Of a DNA stretch of 64,000 nt, positions 22,412 through 35,073 are shown piece by piece. Source of the DNA: Botryosphaeria dothidea (taxonomy: Eukaryota > Ascomycota > Dothideomycetes > Botryosphaeriales > Botryosphaeriaceae); NCBI GenBank assembly GCA_011503125.2, contig WWBZ02000082.1:1054001-1118000 (forward strand), in the 5' to 3' direction. Position numbers and translations under genes: made by a program. How positions within the stretch are numbered: position 1 is the stretch's first letter; the number at the start of each line of letters is the position of its first letter. The notes beneath the pieces are model-generated. The model saw only the letters and a program-made list of their open reading frames with translations, had not been told where the DNA came from and ran no database searches.

Positions 22412-23497
22412 TCACCTGTCCTCGTCACGCCGTCCTCTTTTCATACTTCTCTCAGGCTCGAACATGCCGTAGACGCTCTTCTGTCCAGCCGGTGCAATTT
22501 TCAGGTTCGAAAAAGCTGCTTCCGACAACCGCTTACCAGCTTTGACACTCTCAACAACCCACTCCACGCCTACATATTTGATACCCTTCCCGCCGACACG
22601 CGTGATCTCCCTATGGAGCTTCCCGCCTGCAAGACCACCACCTGCTCCGCCTTCACCGCTACGACCAAGAATCACGTGTGTCACAGAGCGGCGTCCCAAG
22701 GCAATCGAAGTACTGGCGCCATGAGTTGCAAGCAAGGTCTTGAGTTTGTGGTCGGAGATTGTGGGAGCTGTCGAACCATTGATGTAGAAACAAAGACCGC
22801 GGAAGATCTGCTTCTCTGACGTAGGAGTTACACCTGCCAGAGTCTCCACTTGAGCGGAACTTCCCTCAGGATCTTGGTGGCGCTCCCCTGCAGAATACCC
22901 TGTTTGGCTCACGGCCATTCCCGCCTGCCCGCTCTTTGCGAAGCTTGTCTTGTCGGCGGCCTTGGTCCACATCTCTTGGCCATCGGGGCCATCTCCACCA
23001 TCCGCCTTTCTCTTCTTCGTCGCGCGTCCCAAGGACTCCCAAATAGCCAGCTGCCCTTTGCTCCTCAGATCGGGCGCGCTTTTCTCCCATCCGCCGTTCG
23101 CCTTGCGGCCGTCCTTTCCAAAATCCCCACTCCCGGCCCCCGCTGTGTCAGAAAGCCTCACGCCACCGCTGGCGCCGCCGCCAAACTGCGCCGCAAGCTT
23201 AGCATTGCGGGACTCGCGCCAGGATGTGCTCCCTGCCAAGCGGTTTTCTGCGCGCTGGTGGCCGGTGGAGGATGAGTTCCAGGGATCGAAATGCTGACGC
23301 GTAGGTTCGGCAGGTCGTGCGGGATGTGGGACACCCTGGTTCTGAGACGGCAGATGTGCTGAAGAAGCGGACGGGCGGGGTGGCAAGGGTTGCGCGGACG
23401 GTGGAGGAGATTCTGATGGGTCCCGCTTCAGGTGCTGTTTCGGCATGTAGGGGTCGACGATGGATGTTGGAGGCCGCGAGGGTTGGCCCGAGGGCAT
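22412..23497 (-). CDS. BRCT domain protein without polymerase domain
   Basis: A single exon of 361 residues from ATG 23497. Residues 1-225 are disordered, Pro/Ser/Gly-rich, with two basic clusters (KKRK near 161-164 could be a nuclear signal). A BRCT domain spans about 231-330: IFRGLCFYINGSTAP, SVTHVILG and IKYVGVEWVVESVKAG with the conserved Trp at 313. It resembles the BRCT of Rev1, but no Y-family polymerase follows: the protein stops 31 residues later. The tail contains QKSVYGMF at 339-346, which loosely fits a PCNA-binding PIP box, followed by a basic end. BRCT domains bind phosphoproteins or DNA in repair; the role here is inferred from that. A Gly-rich insertion (about 281-292) sits inside the domain. 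Confidence 0.87.
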   Translation of the reverse strand: MPSGQPSRPPTSIVDPYMPKQHLKRDPSESPPPSAQPLPPRPSASSAHLPSQNQGVPHPARPAEPTRQHFDPWNSSSTGHQRAENRLAGSTSWRESRNAKLAAQFGGGASGGVRLSDTAGAGSGDFGKDGRKANGGWEKSAPDLRSKGQLAIWESLGRATKKRKADGGDGPDGQEMWTKAADKTSFAKSGQAGMAVSQTGYSAGERHQDPEGSSAQVETLAGVTPTSEKQIFRGLCFYINGSTAPTISDHKLKTLLATHGASTSIALGRRSVTHVILGRSGEGGAGGGLAGGKLHREITRVGGKGIKYVGVEWVVESVKAGKRLSEAAFSNLKIAPAGQKSVYGMFEPERSMKRGRRDEDR

Positions 23498-26400
23498 TTT
23501 GGACTCTGAAGAAAGTGTAGAGTTGGTAGAAGACGCGACAAACGTCAGAAGAGGCGACGGACAGAACGCGGTGGCACGCGAGCACGTGTGCCCTCTATCA
23601 GCAATGACATCACCACGGCGACCAATCACCAATCGGGCAAGCTGAAGGAAGAGGCCGCGCGGCGCAACTCAAAAGGAACTCCAAGCTCTTATATCGCTCC
23701 TGTCGTCACCCTTTCTGCGCTCCTGCAGTGCGGCGTGGGTCTCCCTGAACGAAAGCTGTCCCACGTCGACATCCGCACAAGCGACCATACTTCGGCGTGA
23801 TGATCCCCGCTATAGCGTCTCCCATAAGACTGCGCACAAGGCGATCTCTCTCTTTCATCGCGGACGGACCAAACGTTATTTCCATGACTTCCAAGCCCAT
23901 CGCCAACATCAAATCCGTTCGAAAGCGCCTATACCGGTCTGTGGTGCCTTTGCCGGCGCAAGCGCTCAGCACAGGCCTCCACCTTCGCGCGCGGGAAAAC
24001 ATTAGGCTGATGGCGCGCCACCGTCACGCCTAACTCGATGGGGCCGCTGCAACGTCGCAGAGCCCACCTTCAGCGCCCGCCGTCTACCACCTCGAGCGGA
24101 GGGGGCCGCTAAGAGGCAAGACTGGCGTCTCCATTCGAAACCCACGGTTCCTTTACAAGAAGGTCCACTGGCTCTCCGGTCACATCGGTGTCTAGGGTGA
24201 GGAAAAAAGGGAAGCCAACGCGCTCTGCGAGTCTCCTTGGGTCCAGAAGCAAATCAGGCAGATCTCCCTCGGTTATGGCCGCTCACGTTTTTGCTGATCC
24301 CTTCGTCCGACGTTTTCCGACCTGGTCTGCCGCCTTCGCCACACCCTGTCGGGAAACCCTGCCAGGCGAATCCTTTTCCTCCATGTACACATCAAAGTCA
24401 AGAGCTTGGACATGTCTTTGACCCAGCGTCGCGCTGACCGGTCTGCGCTCCAGCTGCGTTAGCTATGCAGAGCGCTATGGGCGGCCACCCCTCTTGCGGC
24501 CGAGAGATACTACTTCGCGCTCCCCATCTCCATGTACACGTAGGGCCTTATTGCTCCGCCCCTCCTGACTACCTGGCTACGGCCCCTCGATGGTGTGGAT
24601 CAGGGCCCGCTTGACTGTGCGTTTATCTGCCAAGCACCCGTATTGATGGAGTCGTGTTGTTTCGTCTTGCTCTTTTGGTGATTTTGCAGAGCGATCAGCT
24701 TCCATCACCTGAGCGCTGGGTCTCCGCAGCCGTTGGCGAGCGCTCCTGTCTCACGCCTAGGAGCATTACGATCGAGCGTCATGTCAGACGCGGAAGTGAC
24801 AGGCAAAGATCTAGCCTCGCGTCGAGCGCTCATCTGTCGTGCAAGTCATCCGGACTCCATGGTTTCGACGTTGGCGATTTCTTGGAAGGGCACCGAAAGA
24901 AAGCTTTCCTCCCGCCCCCTGGCACGCGCAACCCAACCGGAATCATGGCCACTTCACGGCCCCCGTCACGAGACTGCAACGCCCGAGTAGCAGCGACTCC
25001 TACTTGCTGCCGTCAGCCCTGCTCGCGAAGAAGCATTTCCGGCCCGTCTGGTGCCCAGCGAATCCGGCAACCGCGTGTACGAAATGCACCTATCACCGAA
25101 TCACGCCTGCGCCAGCCGGCGAGACGGGGGCTTGGCTCTGCGTCGTGAAAGCGAAGCACGACACAAAAGAAAGAAAAGCGAGCACCCAGTCCACCTGCCG
25201 ACTTTCCCAGCGCCAGGAAATTGCAAGTACCGCATCACTTCGTCAGTTTTCACGCGTCAACGCGGACATTCTCGGAGCTCGGAAGACAGCCGGCGAGCAT
25301 CTCGTACAGAGAACACATTAAGCGTGCATTGCAGGAAAGCACCTAAGCAAATAGTTCATGCACCCCAGATCCCGCGAGACGCTCTCCGGAGTGTCAGCAC
25401 GCACCGGTAACTGCGCCCGTTTTAGTGTCACACCACCTCGCGCTAGCTCGCTACTTTATCCTCCGGCTTTTTCTACCATCGACGACTCGTCTCAAGCGAA
25501 GAGCGCCGGATGCAGCATCAGGGCGCTCAATATTGTCCCCAAGAGCCGCGTCGCAATTATTGCACGCATCTAGGTCGCCGCCACAAGCATCCCAAAACCT
25601 GGATTTCCATCGTCGGGTGCCAGATGAGTATCCGTCTAGAATGGCGCACTGAGCGCGCACTGGTCCCAACAGAGCAAAGAGAAAGTCGGCGACACCACAA
25701 TTAAACATGTGCGACCAGGCATTCTACCTGCCTACCACATTATGCCAAGCGATCTCCGCTTCTCCTCAGCCTCCCCCTCCCCTTTCATCTGATTCCTCCA
25801 TCTCATTTTTTTTCGCGCGCGTCTCGCCCAACATGATCACTCTCATCGGTTTCCTTTACTGTTTCCCTCCATTCCATACCCCTCGGAGACAGTTCCTCCG
25901 CCCTAGGCTCGGAGCGAGGGAGGGGAAGAATCATGGTGGCCGGCGCGCGCTCCCATCCAATCATTATGCAGGCACACCAACTTCTAGAAACCTTCGACGG
26001 TTAAAGTAAAATCGATGGGGTCCTAGCAAAGAGTCACAGATTCCGTCAACTTAGCAAAGCCGCTAAGCAAAAGGGACGAGGAGAGGTGTGAATTGAGCGT
26101 GCCGCGCCGCGCCGGTCGGACATGCCCCGAGAGCATAAACCCTGAGTTCTTTTCTTTTTTTCCCCAGAAAACGGCTCGGTGGCCGACGGCCGCAGCAAGG
26201 GCCTGCCTGCGCAGCCAAGTCCCGCTGCAAGCCCGCTCCAGTCCGGCATAATGCTTGCCGCCGGGCCTTGATTTTCTGATGCGCAAGAAAGCAGGGCAAA
26301 CCAATGTCCCATCTCTTTCTCTCAATGGGCTTTCTCATGTTCACCGCCGTGAATACGATGAGCCCGCTCTGCGATTTGCACCCCTTTTGCCTGTCTTCGG

Positions 26401-28732
26401 CTTTTCCGTTGCCCTCCACCAGTCGCCGGAGCTGGATCCGCATTCTACTCCACAAAAACTCCTCATCAGCAACCGCTATCATGATAAAGCAGGAAGAACA
26501 CCCTAAAAGAGGTACCGCACATCCTCATCCTTGGGGCCGAGAGACGGGACTCCGTCCACCAGACGGACCGAGCAGCGATCATCCCTGCGCGGCACATGCC
26601 CGTCCACACGCTCTCATGTGCCACTACCCAAACATGCAGCTCTTTTTCCTCCGACGCAGATACACGATCGGCGCTATATGTCGGGGGAGTAGTGCACAAG
26701 CACGATATAGAAAAAAAAACCGGGAGCTGTGGTGTGTGCATGTGTGTGTGTGGGTGTGGGTGCGTCGGTGTGTCTGCCGTTCCTTGCCTGCTCACCCTTC
26801 CAATTCATGTGCTTGAGTGTGAAAAGTGAAAAGATCAATCATGAAAACAAGCCTTTCCCTTACTTGCCCGTAGAACCTTTACTTGCGTCTTTTTGCTTAC
26901 TTTTTAATTGCAGTCTTCTCGGGTATCTCGATAACCGTCTTGTTCCTGGCAACGTTACCTATGCGTCATGGCGGGAAAAAAACGTGCTTCGCTGCATGTA
27001 CAATGCGCGCCGTTATCTCCCTCTTGCCGTCCTATTCGCATCTGGCAGCGTGCATGCGGCGCGGTTGCGCGCGAGTGATAAAAAGCCACGCTCATCACAC
27101 AGAACGGCGATCGCAAGCAAGAGCAGATGAACGTGGACATCAAATAAGACATCACCTATTTTTTTCTTCTTCCTTTCAACGTCTCCACCATTAACAGTGC
27201 CTTTTATTGTACAGGGTGTGAGAAAGTATTTGCAAGTGAGTACAGCTGCCTCCTTCCCACATCGCATCACGCGGATGAAACTCCTCCGCTTCCCGAAAGA
27301 GAGTCGAGGACCAGGAAGATCAAAAGAGAAAGTCTTCCCATCGGAAAATGCTTCCCTCAAGTACGTATCACGGAAAGAGAAAGGGAAAGTAAGAAACAAA
27401 GGTAGGTTTCGCCTGGCCCACCACACACACATGCATATCCGAACAACAACCAGAGTTGAAAGCAAGGCATGAATCGCATAGAAGCAGCGCGCTAAGGGTA
27501 TGTGCAAGTTTTTCGAGTTACGTACGAGCCAACAAAAGCAAGAAAGCTATAATGAAAAGTGGGTACTGCGTTCATTTCATCGTCAGATGGCGGGAGTGGG
27601 ACGCTGTCGTTGGTGACGGGAGGGGTTTCGTTCATGGGTTTGTTATAGCCCTTTCATTTCGATAAAGTGTCGTGAAAAAAATTTACATGGAATAAGGTAA
27701 GTGTAGGTTGGGGCGATATTAGGTATATATAGGGGATCATTCGTGAAACTTTTTATGGCTTTCGTAAAGTGCATCATGAGATCGAACAGAAGAAGAGGAA
27801 AAATATGAGAGAAAAATAGAGAAATGAAGCGAAGAGATGGTCGAAAGAGAAGGGGCGCGGGTAAATGAGACGCCACCGCCATCATCCCATCGGTTGAGCC
27901 CATAGGGCAGCGGACTCAGTGTGAAATTGCGTAGTGGCTCGGAACGCCACTGCCGCAATGACCTGGATGGGGAAAGGCAGGATGAGAGAGAGCAGGGATG
28001 TGACTATTGGATGTGAGGGTGGTGCACGCGCGCTCGCCGCGCGCTGTACCCCGCAATCCCCTTTGCCCTTTCCCGCATCTCCCCAGGCACCAGGGCCAAG
28101 TCGAAATAGCCGGTAGGCCAATCCAACCACCACCATCCCTCCATACTTCCCCCTGCCCATCAGACCATCCATCCATACATGTAAGCCAGTGGTACTGCAG
28201 GAAAAGGTCAGAAAGGAATCCAGACTACCCACTTTCATGCAGGGCCCTGAAGAACTGATCGACACGAGCACCTGCATACGGGCTCCACCAGGCACCATAT
28301 CGAAGGTGTCAGCTGGCCCCCAGTCCTGCTCCTCAGCCCCAATCATTCCTTCTCTTTGCCCTCGCCGGTTCTTCCCTACTCGGGATAGATCGATCGTATT
28401 TGCCGCCAGTATTCAGGGCTGCATCTGAAAGTAAAAAGAAAGGCTTGGAAGTGTGGCGCTAGAAGAGTCCAATCACCAAGCCGCACGCATCGCGTCATAC
28501 GGATGAATAGATTGGAGGGCCGGACTCCCCATTGGACGAGCGGCTTAATGTTTGATGTGTCATTCCACGAGGTGATTCGAAGGAGTATGCGGAGGTGGCG
28601 CATTAAGGCTAGCTTACGTCGTAGCATCGTGTGTGTGGGGTGCGTTTTGGTTTGGATGTTTGGGGACAGGAGGCCAAGCTTCCGCGTCCGCGTTGAAAAG
28701 CACGTTTTATCGATGAGGTGCAGGTTCCATCA
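23498..28732. other. 5.2-kb stretch without recognised genes
   Basis: Both strands were scanned for exon chains, family motifs and tRNA boxes; none was convincing. Several overlapping open frames (for example at 24654-25148 and 27882-28346) have shifting frames and unusual composition. A TG-rich simple repeat lies at 26729-26775. The left end is the BRCT gene promoter; the right end is the 3' region of the Zn2Cys6 gene. Base composition does not look strongly AT-rich, so obvious RIP decay is not seen. Confidence 0.5.
26729..26775 (+). repeat. TG-rich simple repeat
   Basis: An interrupted run of TG dinucleotides with GGG interruptions. Probably a microsatellite; no function implied. Confidence 0.8.
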
Positions 28733-31173
28733 TCAAACTTTCAGGCCCGCAGATCGTAGGAACATTTGCCGGCGTTCTTCGGCCTCGCGAATGATTTCGG
28801 CCGAAAGGCGAAGGCTGGGGGCGAGATGGGCGTAGCGCTCAATCTCGACTACCACGTCGTTGATCAAGAGGTCCATGGCGTTCTGGGGCGGCAGCAGTGC
28901 CGAGAGTGATGGCGACATAGTCGCGCCCATGACGAGCAGGGTTTGTGAGACGATTCTGCAGGAGATTATTAGTCTCAAATTCCCCTTTTCTATTGGACAG
29001 GACGGATCACTTACGAAAGCGCACCTTGCCACAGATACGGAAGGTGACCGGCGTGGCTGATTGCAACGGTTAGACGCGACTGTTTAGTCTGGACAACATT
29101 GATCACGGGTACTTACTGTGCTGAGATGTGCTCCAATTGGCGGATGCACGCTTCCAGGCACCGCCGACAGTTCTCCTGCACCACCGGGTCCATAGCGGCC
29201 GACTCGTCATTCAACACAGCCAGTATGTATGGTCGGAAAATTATGGTCCTGCAGGCAAAGTAGCGCAGTCGCAGAACCGTCTGCACGGGATTCGACAGCG
29301 GCACTCTGCTATGCGGGAACTGCACCGGAAGAGGCAGGCCCTCATACCACTGTGTGAGTTGGAAGTCGAGTTCTGCAACCAAGGGCTCCAAGGATGCGAT
29401 GGATGCATTGGCCGACGTCTTGGTATAGATCAGATGGCTCACGCGGTTGAGCAGTCGTCGAAGCGCGATCTCCGCCAGAAAGTACCAAAGCTCGTCACGA
29501 CCAGCCGGTGGCTCCTCTCCTTCATCTTCGAAGCCTCCGGGTAAGCCCACTGTTTCCTCGAACTGGACGATGCCCGAGTGGGGAAGGTCGAGTTCCGCGA
29601 GCAGATCACTACGGGGGATGCATTAGCACATGGCCCACGATGAGCATGGTGGAGCAATGGTGTTACCTTTCAAAGAGCAAGGTGTTCCAGTACACCCTCT
29701 CGCTCAATTCCTTGGCATGCGGTGGTAACCTCCCTGGTGCACTGAGCAGCAATTGCAGCTTCATGCTTGTGTTTGTCAACAGATTCCATGCCTCAAGAGG
29801 TCGAACAATGTAGAACAGGTAAGCGGAGGCCAGAATGTGGCACTGAGCCGCAACAGTGTTGTTTCTCGTCATCAGGCTGGGTAGGAGAGCCCAGGCAGCG
29901 GCAAAGTAAGACATACCCGGTGGGTCCTTGTCGCGGGGCTGCTGCGATATACTGCCCGCATTGCTGGCAGCGCCGAGAGCGAGGACCAGCAAGACAATGC
30001 AGCTCTCGGGTCCTTCGCGGAAGCCGTTGGACAGTGCGGTGCGGTAGTATGAGTGCCAATTGTACGGATTGACGCATGCGTACCATACATTGACCCGATC
30101 AAAGAAGGCGTGCACGTAGATGTTGGTATTGGACAAGTCGAGGCATTGTGACGAGTTCAGGCGGAGCGGCTCGCGAGACATCTCGAGCTGGAGCAGCACT
30201 TGCGGATCGTAAGGCCGCGAAACCAAGTCGCGGATCATTGGCCATTGCAACAAGTGCAGGGCTGGGGTCGTATGGATTTTTGGCATGGTGGAGATGTTGG
30301 AGGGGTTCGCAGACCACGTCCCGAGCCCGTTGAGAGGGAGCATGCCCATGGCAGCACCAGGACCGCCACGCATCAGCACATCTTCGCTGGTGCTGTTGCT
30401 GGCGGCGGGCGAGCCGCCTGCCAGGCCGCCAAAGATGCTGTTGGCTTGCTGGGTAGTGATGTTAGTGCGCAGAAGGCCCTCGATGCGGTCCAGGTGCTCG
30501 AGTATCAGCTTGTCGCCGGCATCGAGCTTGATTCCCGGCTCGCGGTAGACACACTCGGCATTGAGCTCGGTGCAGAGCCTGCACTTTGGGCGGTTGCCGT
30601 CGCAGCGAGACTTGCGTGAACGGCAGATTTCGCACTGGAAAGCATGTCAGTGAACGACGGGTCATGCAGGACGCTGGCAGAGTGCAGCATTACCGCGATG
30701 GTGGCGCGTCTGCGGGGATAGTCGATGGTGCCATCGCTGGGTCGCTTCTTCGCGTTGGAGCTCTGCAGGTCACTGGCGCCGTTGGCCGAGCCGTTCAGGT
30801 AGGATGACTGCTGGGGCGTGGCCTGCTGGGCATCGACGGAGGACTGCAGGTCACGCTCACTGCTCGAGGCGGTGGACATGTTGCGGGAGCGCTTCTTGTA
30901 GTTGCCCGAGCCGTTCAGGAACGTGCTGCTGGTGGGCGAGAACGAGAAGCATGAAGGCGAGTCCAGAGACAGGTGCGGCGACTTGAGAGCCGTCTTGAGC
31001 AGGAAGTTGCTGGCGTCGGGCAGGGTGCCGAGCGTGAGGGCAAAGTCGCCGGCGCGCGAGTATTGGGCCTGCGAGAAGGCGGCGGATGTCGTGGGCTCTG
31101 CTGACAGAGGGCTGACCTCTGGGGGCGTGACCGGCGTCTGCATGATTGGCGGGTACGCCGCGAGCTGGCACAT
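28733..31173 (-). CDS. Zn2Cys6 transcription factor with fungal-specific domain
   Basis: Five exons (31173-30694, 30634-29667, 29608-29117, 29056-29015, 28955-28733; introns 58-60 nt) join in frame to 734 residues. The zinc cluster starts exactly at the exon 2 boundary: C161, C164, C171, C178, C181, C188, spacing CX2CX6CX6CX2CX6C. It is preceded by a basic RRRATIA and followed by a linker and a short coiled segment (LILEHLDRIEGLLR). A large helical middle-homology region follows, with the conserved tail HHAGHLPYLWQGALS and YAHLAPSLRLSAEI. Such proteins bind DNA as dimers, usually at CGG-containing sites, and control nearby or distant genes. The regulated pathway cannot be told from sequence. 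The 42-nt fourth exon is small but preserves the frame. An ATG at 31143 is an alternative start. The gene stands alone between two long empty regions. Confidence 0.93.
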
Positions 31174-34100
31174 CCTAGGAACGGGCGAGGCGCGCGGTGG
31201 CTGGAGGGAGCCTAGCCTCAGCAGCGGTGCCGGTACTGCAATAATAAAACAGCAACAACCACGGGGGCCTGGGAATGTGCCGGCAGCAGAGGATAGACAG
31301 GCAGGAGGAGCAAGGGGAGAGACGAAGAGCCGACGAAACGACCAAGACTCGGGCTGGGGAATGGGAGCTCTGTATAGACGGAAGGAGCATTGGCTGCATG
31401 GACTATTTATTATATTTATGAGCAGTATACACACAGGTGAGGTGCGGATGGGCTTTTGCCGCCGCTGCGGGGCAGGCACAGCCGGGCCCCTGGCTGGCCG
31501 GGCAGGCTGGTGCAAAAACAAAAGAGTCATGCTGGCCGGGAAAAGAGACATGACGAGCAGGATCTGACGCCGTCACGACTCTCTGCTGTGGGTGTCGCCA
31601 GTGGCGCGGTGGCAGCCACGCGCGGGCTAAGCGAGCTGTGGGGAGGAGGGCCGCTGGGGTGGAACGGCATGGGTGCGCGTGGTGCTGGCTGGGTACTGGG
31701 GCGCCGAGTTGCATGAGTAGCACGCACACTGCACTGCCGGCCGTTGGCGCCAGGGCCACCACGACGCATCGCCGCCCGGGAAAGCCTCAACCAGCAGCCT
31801 GCCTGCATGCCGTCCGGCTAATACCACGCCCGGCGCGCCGATTGACGGCGGATCACCGTGCTGCCGCTGCCCGCGTAAGGTACCTACAGCGAGCTCATGC
31901 CGCCCCAGGGGGCGCCTCTACTTTCACCAACTCGATGGCCAAATAGATTAAGGCCAAGACCTCCACTGTATCACTCGACCACCACACCCGCCCGCATTGC
32001 CCGAGGGCAGCAAAGCTCTCTGCACTGCCCGCCCTACCGCTCGCGCCCCGGAACCCCGACCGAAGCAGCAGCACCCGCGGTGATCACTCCAGAGCCACTC
32101 CCCATCTCGCCGCCATGTCTCTCCCTGGACCGTCCTCTGATTTTTTTTCCACTGCCCCGACCCACCGCATATCCACTGCTCCTGCTGTAGCACCAACACA
32201 CGCAGCGCCTGAAACCTTCAATCTCCGATGACGCCTGTGGTATCCAGGTAGTTCTCGACTCAGTGCCTGGCATCCTCAGCCCACCTGCCTGCCGGCTCCC
32301 GTCGAGGGTCCGGTCCACGAGCCGCCCGCCCTTGGATAGGCCAAGCTTGGAAAGGGACTGAATCTGTCAGTAATCACTAACCGGCTTCGTCGCGGCCTCG
32401 CGCTTCCGCCTGGCGCCAGAGTAGACGCGCCTCTTGCCTCCACACGTGGTATAGTAGCACACCTTCTGGAAGCTGAGAAGCCTCGAGATCCTGCCGTCAG
32501 CGCTCGGGGAGATTCTCTTTCGCACACGGAGACGTCGATCTCGAACGACTCTCCGCGCGATGCGAGCCTAGCCGTACCGCTTGATTCCTCCCCCGGCAAG
32601 ACTCGAGTCGTCAGCTGCGCAGAGCTTGGACAATCTGCATGGTTGTGACCGAAACGAGCTCGAAATTGACGCAAAAGTGGCTTACCGCCGTCCAACCGCC
32701 GAGCGATACGTAGTATCTAGCCAGCGCAAGAGGGAGTGTTGGCGTTGCGCGCAAGTGGCGGCCCGCCCGGGGTCAAGAATGATGCTCCCTGAACCGATCG
32801 GCACGGTATGGCCAAACGGCAGATCTGACTGGCTGGCTGGCCGGCTGCATCCGCTGCGGGTGATGGACCGGGAAGAACGGGACAGGTTCTGACACCGAGA
32901 CATCCCTAAGGGGGATTGCATGCTGATGACGAGTGTTGAGGTCTTAGCCAGGTACAAGCCTGCTCCCACGTTCGCATGCACAGCAATCTGCGCTGATTCG
33001 TGCCCGATGGTACAACAACGCCCTGTAAATTTCCAGGTGAAAACCCTTTCGCCGCTGTAGATGGCCTGTTTGTCCCACCGTTCGTGCCTGTCTTGTGGAG
33101 ATCATGCGACCCACCGACGCGCAGAATAAGCACTTTTGACACACAACGTACATGCAGGCGCAGCGCGTCCAGAATCACTCTCGGCTATGCCGTCCACTGA
33201 TAGGCCGCTACCTCCACATAGGACCACTAGCTTGCTCCTTTTCATAGCTTCTAGAGAAATCTACCGGTGAGAAGACGTAGATGGCTGATTCAAGTGTTAG
33301 CAAGGGGAAAGCGGGTCCCTTCTTACCGCTCCTTTCAAACGTCCTCGACCACTTTGGGCTGCCTCGCTTAGCTTTCGACAACTAATTCAGAGACATTGCG
33401 AGAGAGAAAAAAGTGGGCAGGGTCAATTTGCTCGAGCTCTCCACAGTACTCTGGAAGGAGCTCCGCAGCGAGGGATGCCCTTCCCGGCCTCAGATGCAAT
33501 CGACCGTGGGACATGTTGACTCGCAGACTTGCAGCTGAACCCTGAGGACCAGGTCAGTGATAGCCTCACCTTTCGGTCTGGACCCTTCAAATTTTGCTGC
33601 TTATCAATTTGTGCAGATGGATCCTCGATCGAATTTCGACTCTTCTTCTCCCTCGGGACGGAACGAGCATTTAGGTACCCATTTATAGCTTCGCGGAACC
33701 GGATAGGCAATGCGCGTCGCATCAACGGTTCAGGGAACCTGGAAGGCGGCTACGTTAGTCTCTGCTCGCACCCAGCTAGCAGCTGTAAGTGTGGCACTGA
33801 CCACTGCTTGCTGCATCGACAAGGCTCTTGCAACCACCCCAGCTGCCTCCTCGTTCATCAGCCGACGACGATGGAGGTCACATCAAAGGCCAGTGATCAT
33901 GGACCCGCCATTCTGGAAAAGCGAGACCGACTGAGATCGGAGCCGAGTCGAGAGCAACAGCCGAGAATCTTGCTCTGAACGGGATGCCGGTGCAGAGCCT
34001 GAGGATCACGATCATCAGCTTCGCGCGTGCTTGTTGTCGGTGCTGGCATTCCAGAGCATCTCCCTGCCCCGGGCGACAGTGAAGTTTGCACAGTTCAGCA

Positions 34101-34401
34101 TAACAACTGCTCGAGCCACCCCGTCACGTCTTTCAGAGACGGCGTTTGCACGGCTGGCGGCAAGCGAAGGGTGGCCCGAAGTTGCCTGTTTCATTCGCTT
34201 TGACGCAAATGAGTTGCTCCCGCCCGACAAAGAAGGTAGCCGCGAGGCAGAGTTGGACACTTCCTAGAATTCTCACCTGAGGTCAGCGAAAAGATCGCTG
34301 ACACCATACTCCAGACCCTTTAGCGCCTGTGGCGGACTGCATCGACGCCCAACCTTTACGCACCCAGGAGAGCCGATCGTCGTATCGACCAGAACCCCAG
34401 C
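31174..34401. other. 3.2-kb stretch without recognised genes
   Basis: Lies between the starts of two divergent genes. The first kilobase is probably long leader and promoter of the transcription factor, rich in G/C and with short upstream open frames. A weak protein-like stretch near 33869-33977 and another at 34240-34320 could not be joined into a gene. No RNA gene was seen. Confidence 0.45.
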
Positions 34402-35073
34402 ATGAGTGACGAGGAACGGGAGCCGTCCGCGGTAGATCACGACCTCACAGATGATACCTCCGCGGTGGGTCGAAGCCGGCAAGCTGGTCATGCGGCCGAG
34501 TCGGCAGTGATCAATCATGAGGTGAGTTAAAAATTTCCTTGTGGACCACAACACGCGCCACTAACGAACTCAGGATGCTGTGATGCCCACGGCTGAAAAC
34601 GTTCTTTCGTCCGTCTTCACAGCAGGCAGACTCAGTGTTGCTACGAATCGCGATGCGGAACCGCGGGTAACAGGGGACATATCCGACAGCTGAAAGGATA
34701 TTCTCTAATCCGGTGGGTCTAGGATATGACGCAAACGCCGGCCCGCACAGCAAAAGGAGCGGGCGCTCAGATAGCTGAGGCTGCGAGTGAGGCTGCAGAG
34801 GCCGTGGTGGATACTGCTAGGGAGGTGAAGAGCATAATCTCGGAATCGGCAGTGAAGGCGGGCAAGAAGCTGGACGGCAAAGCCGAATCTTCCCTTGGCC
34901 CGTATGGAAGTCCAGGTACCTGCGTTCCCAGCGACCTGGATCCGCTAGCCGAGGCGGTGCATGCAGGATTGGACCTAGAATGCAGCGAGTCAAAGAGCAA
35001 CGAGGATGACGGGCAAGACCGGGAGAGTTGTGCTGGGGCTGAAGCCACAGAAGAAGAGGACAACGAGAAGTGA
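34402..35073 (+). CDS. Acidic orphan protein, three-exon model
   Basis: Exons 34402-34521, 34574-34666 and 34723-35073 join in frame to 187 residues. Both introns (52 and 56 nt) have normal GT-AG ends and branch-like CTAAC or CTAAT just before the acceptor, and no exon needs a frame correction. The product is hydrophilic and acidic. Residues about 80-120 (AQIAEAASEAAEAVVDTAREV and onward) form a regular Ala/Glu amphipathic helix similar in style to LEA-like or lipid-associated helices. The C-terminus is Glu/Asp/Ser-rich. No family is recognised. The frame upstream of the ATG stays open only back to a TAG at 34321, and the reading before that TAG (SEKIADTILQTL) looks protein-like, so a 5' exon may be missing or the gene may be shortened. 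Confidence 0.55.

Noticed and set aside
24654..25148. 164-codon frame in the empty region
   Set aside because: Starts with GTG, no ATG nearby, overlaps equally long frames in other phases, no recognisable motif.
27882..28346. 154-codon ATG-started minus-strand frame
   Set aside because: Composition is rich in Gly/Met/Ser without domain pattern; no splice partners or homologous motif. Kept only as a note.
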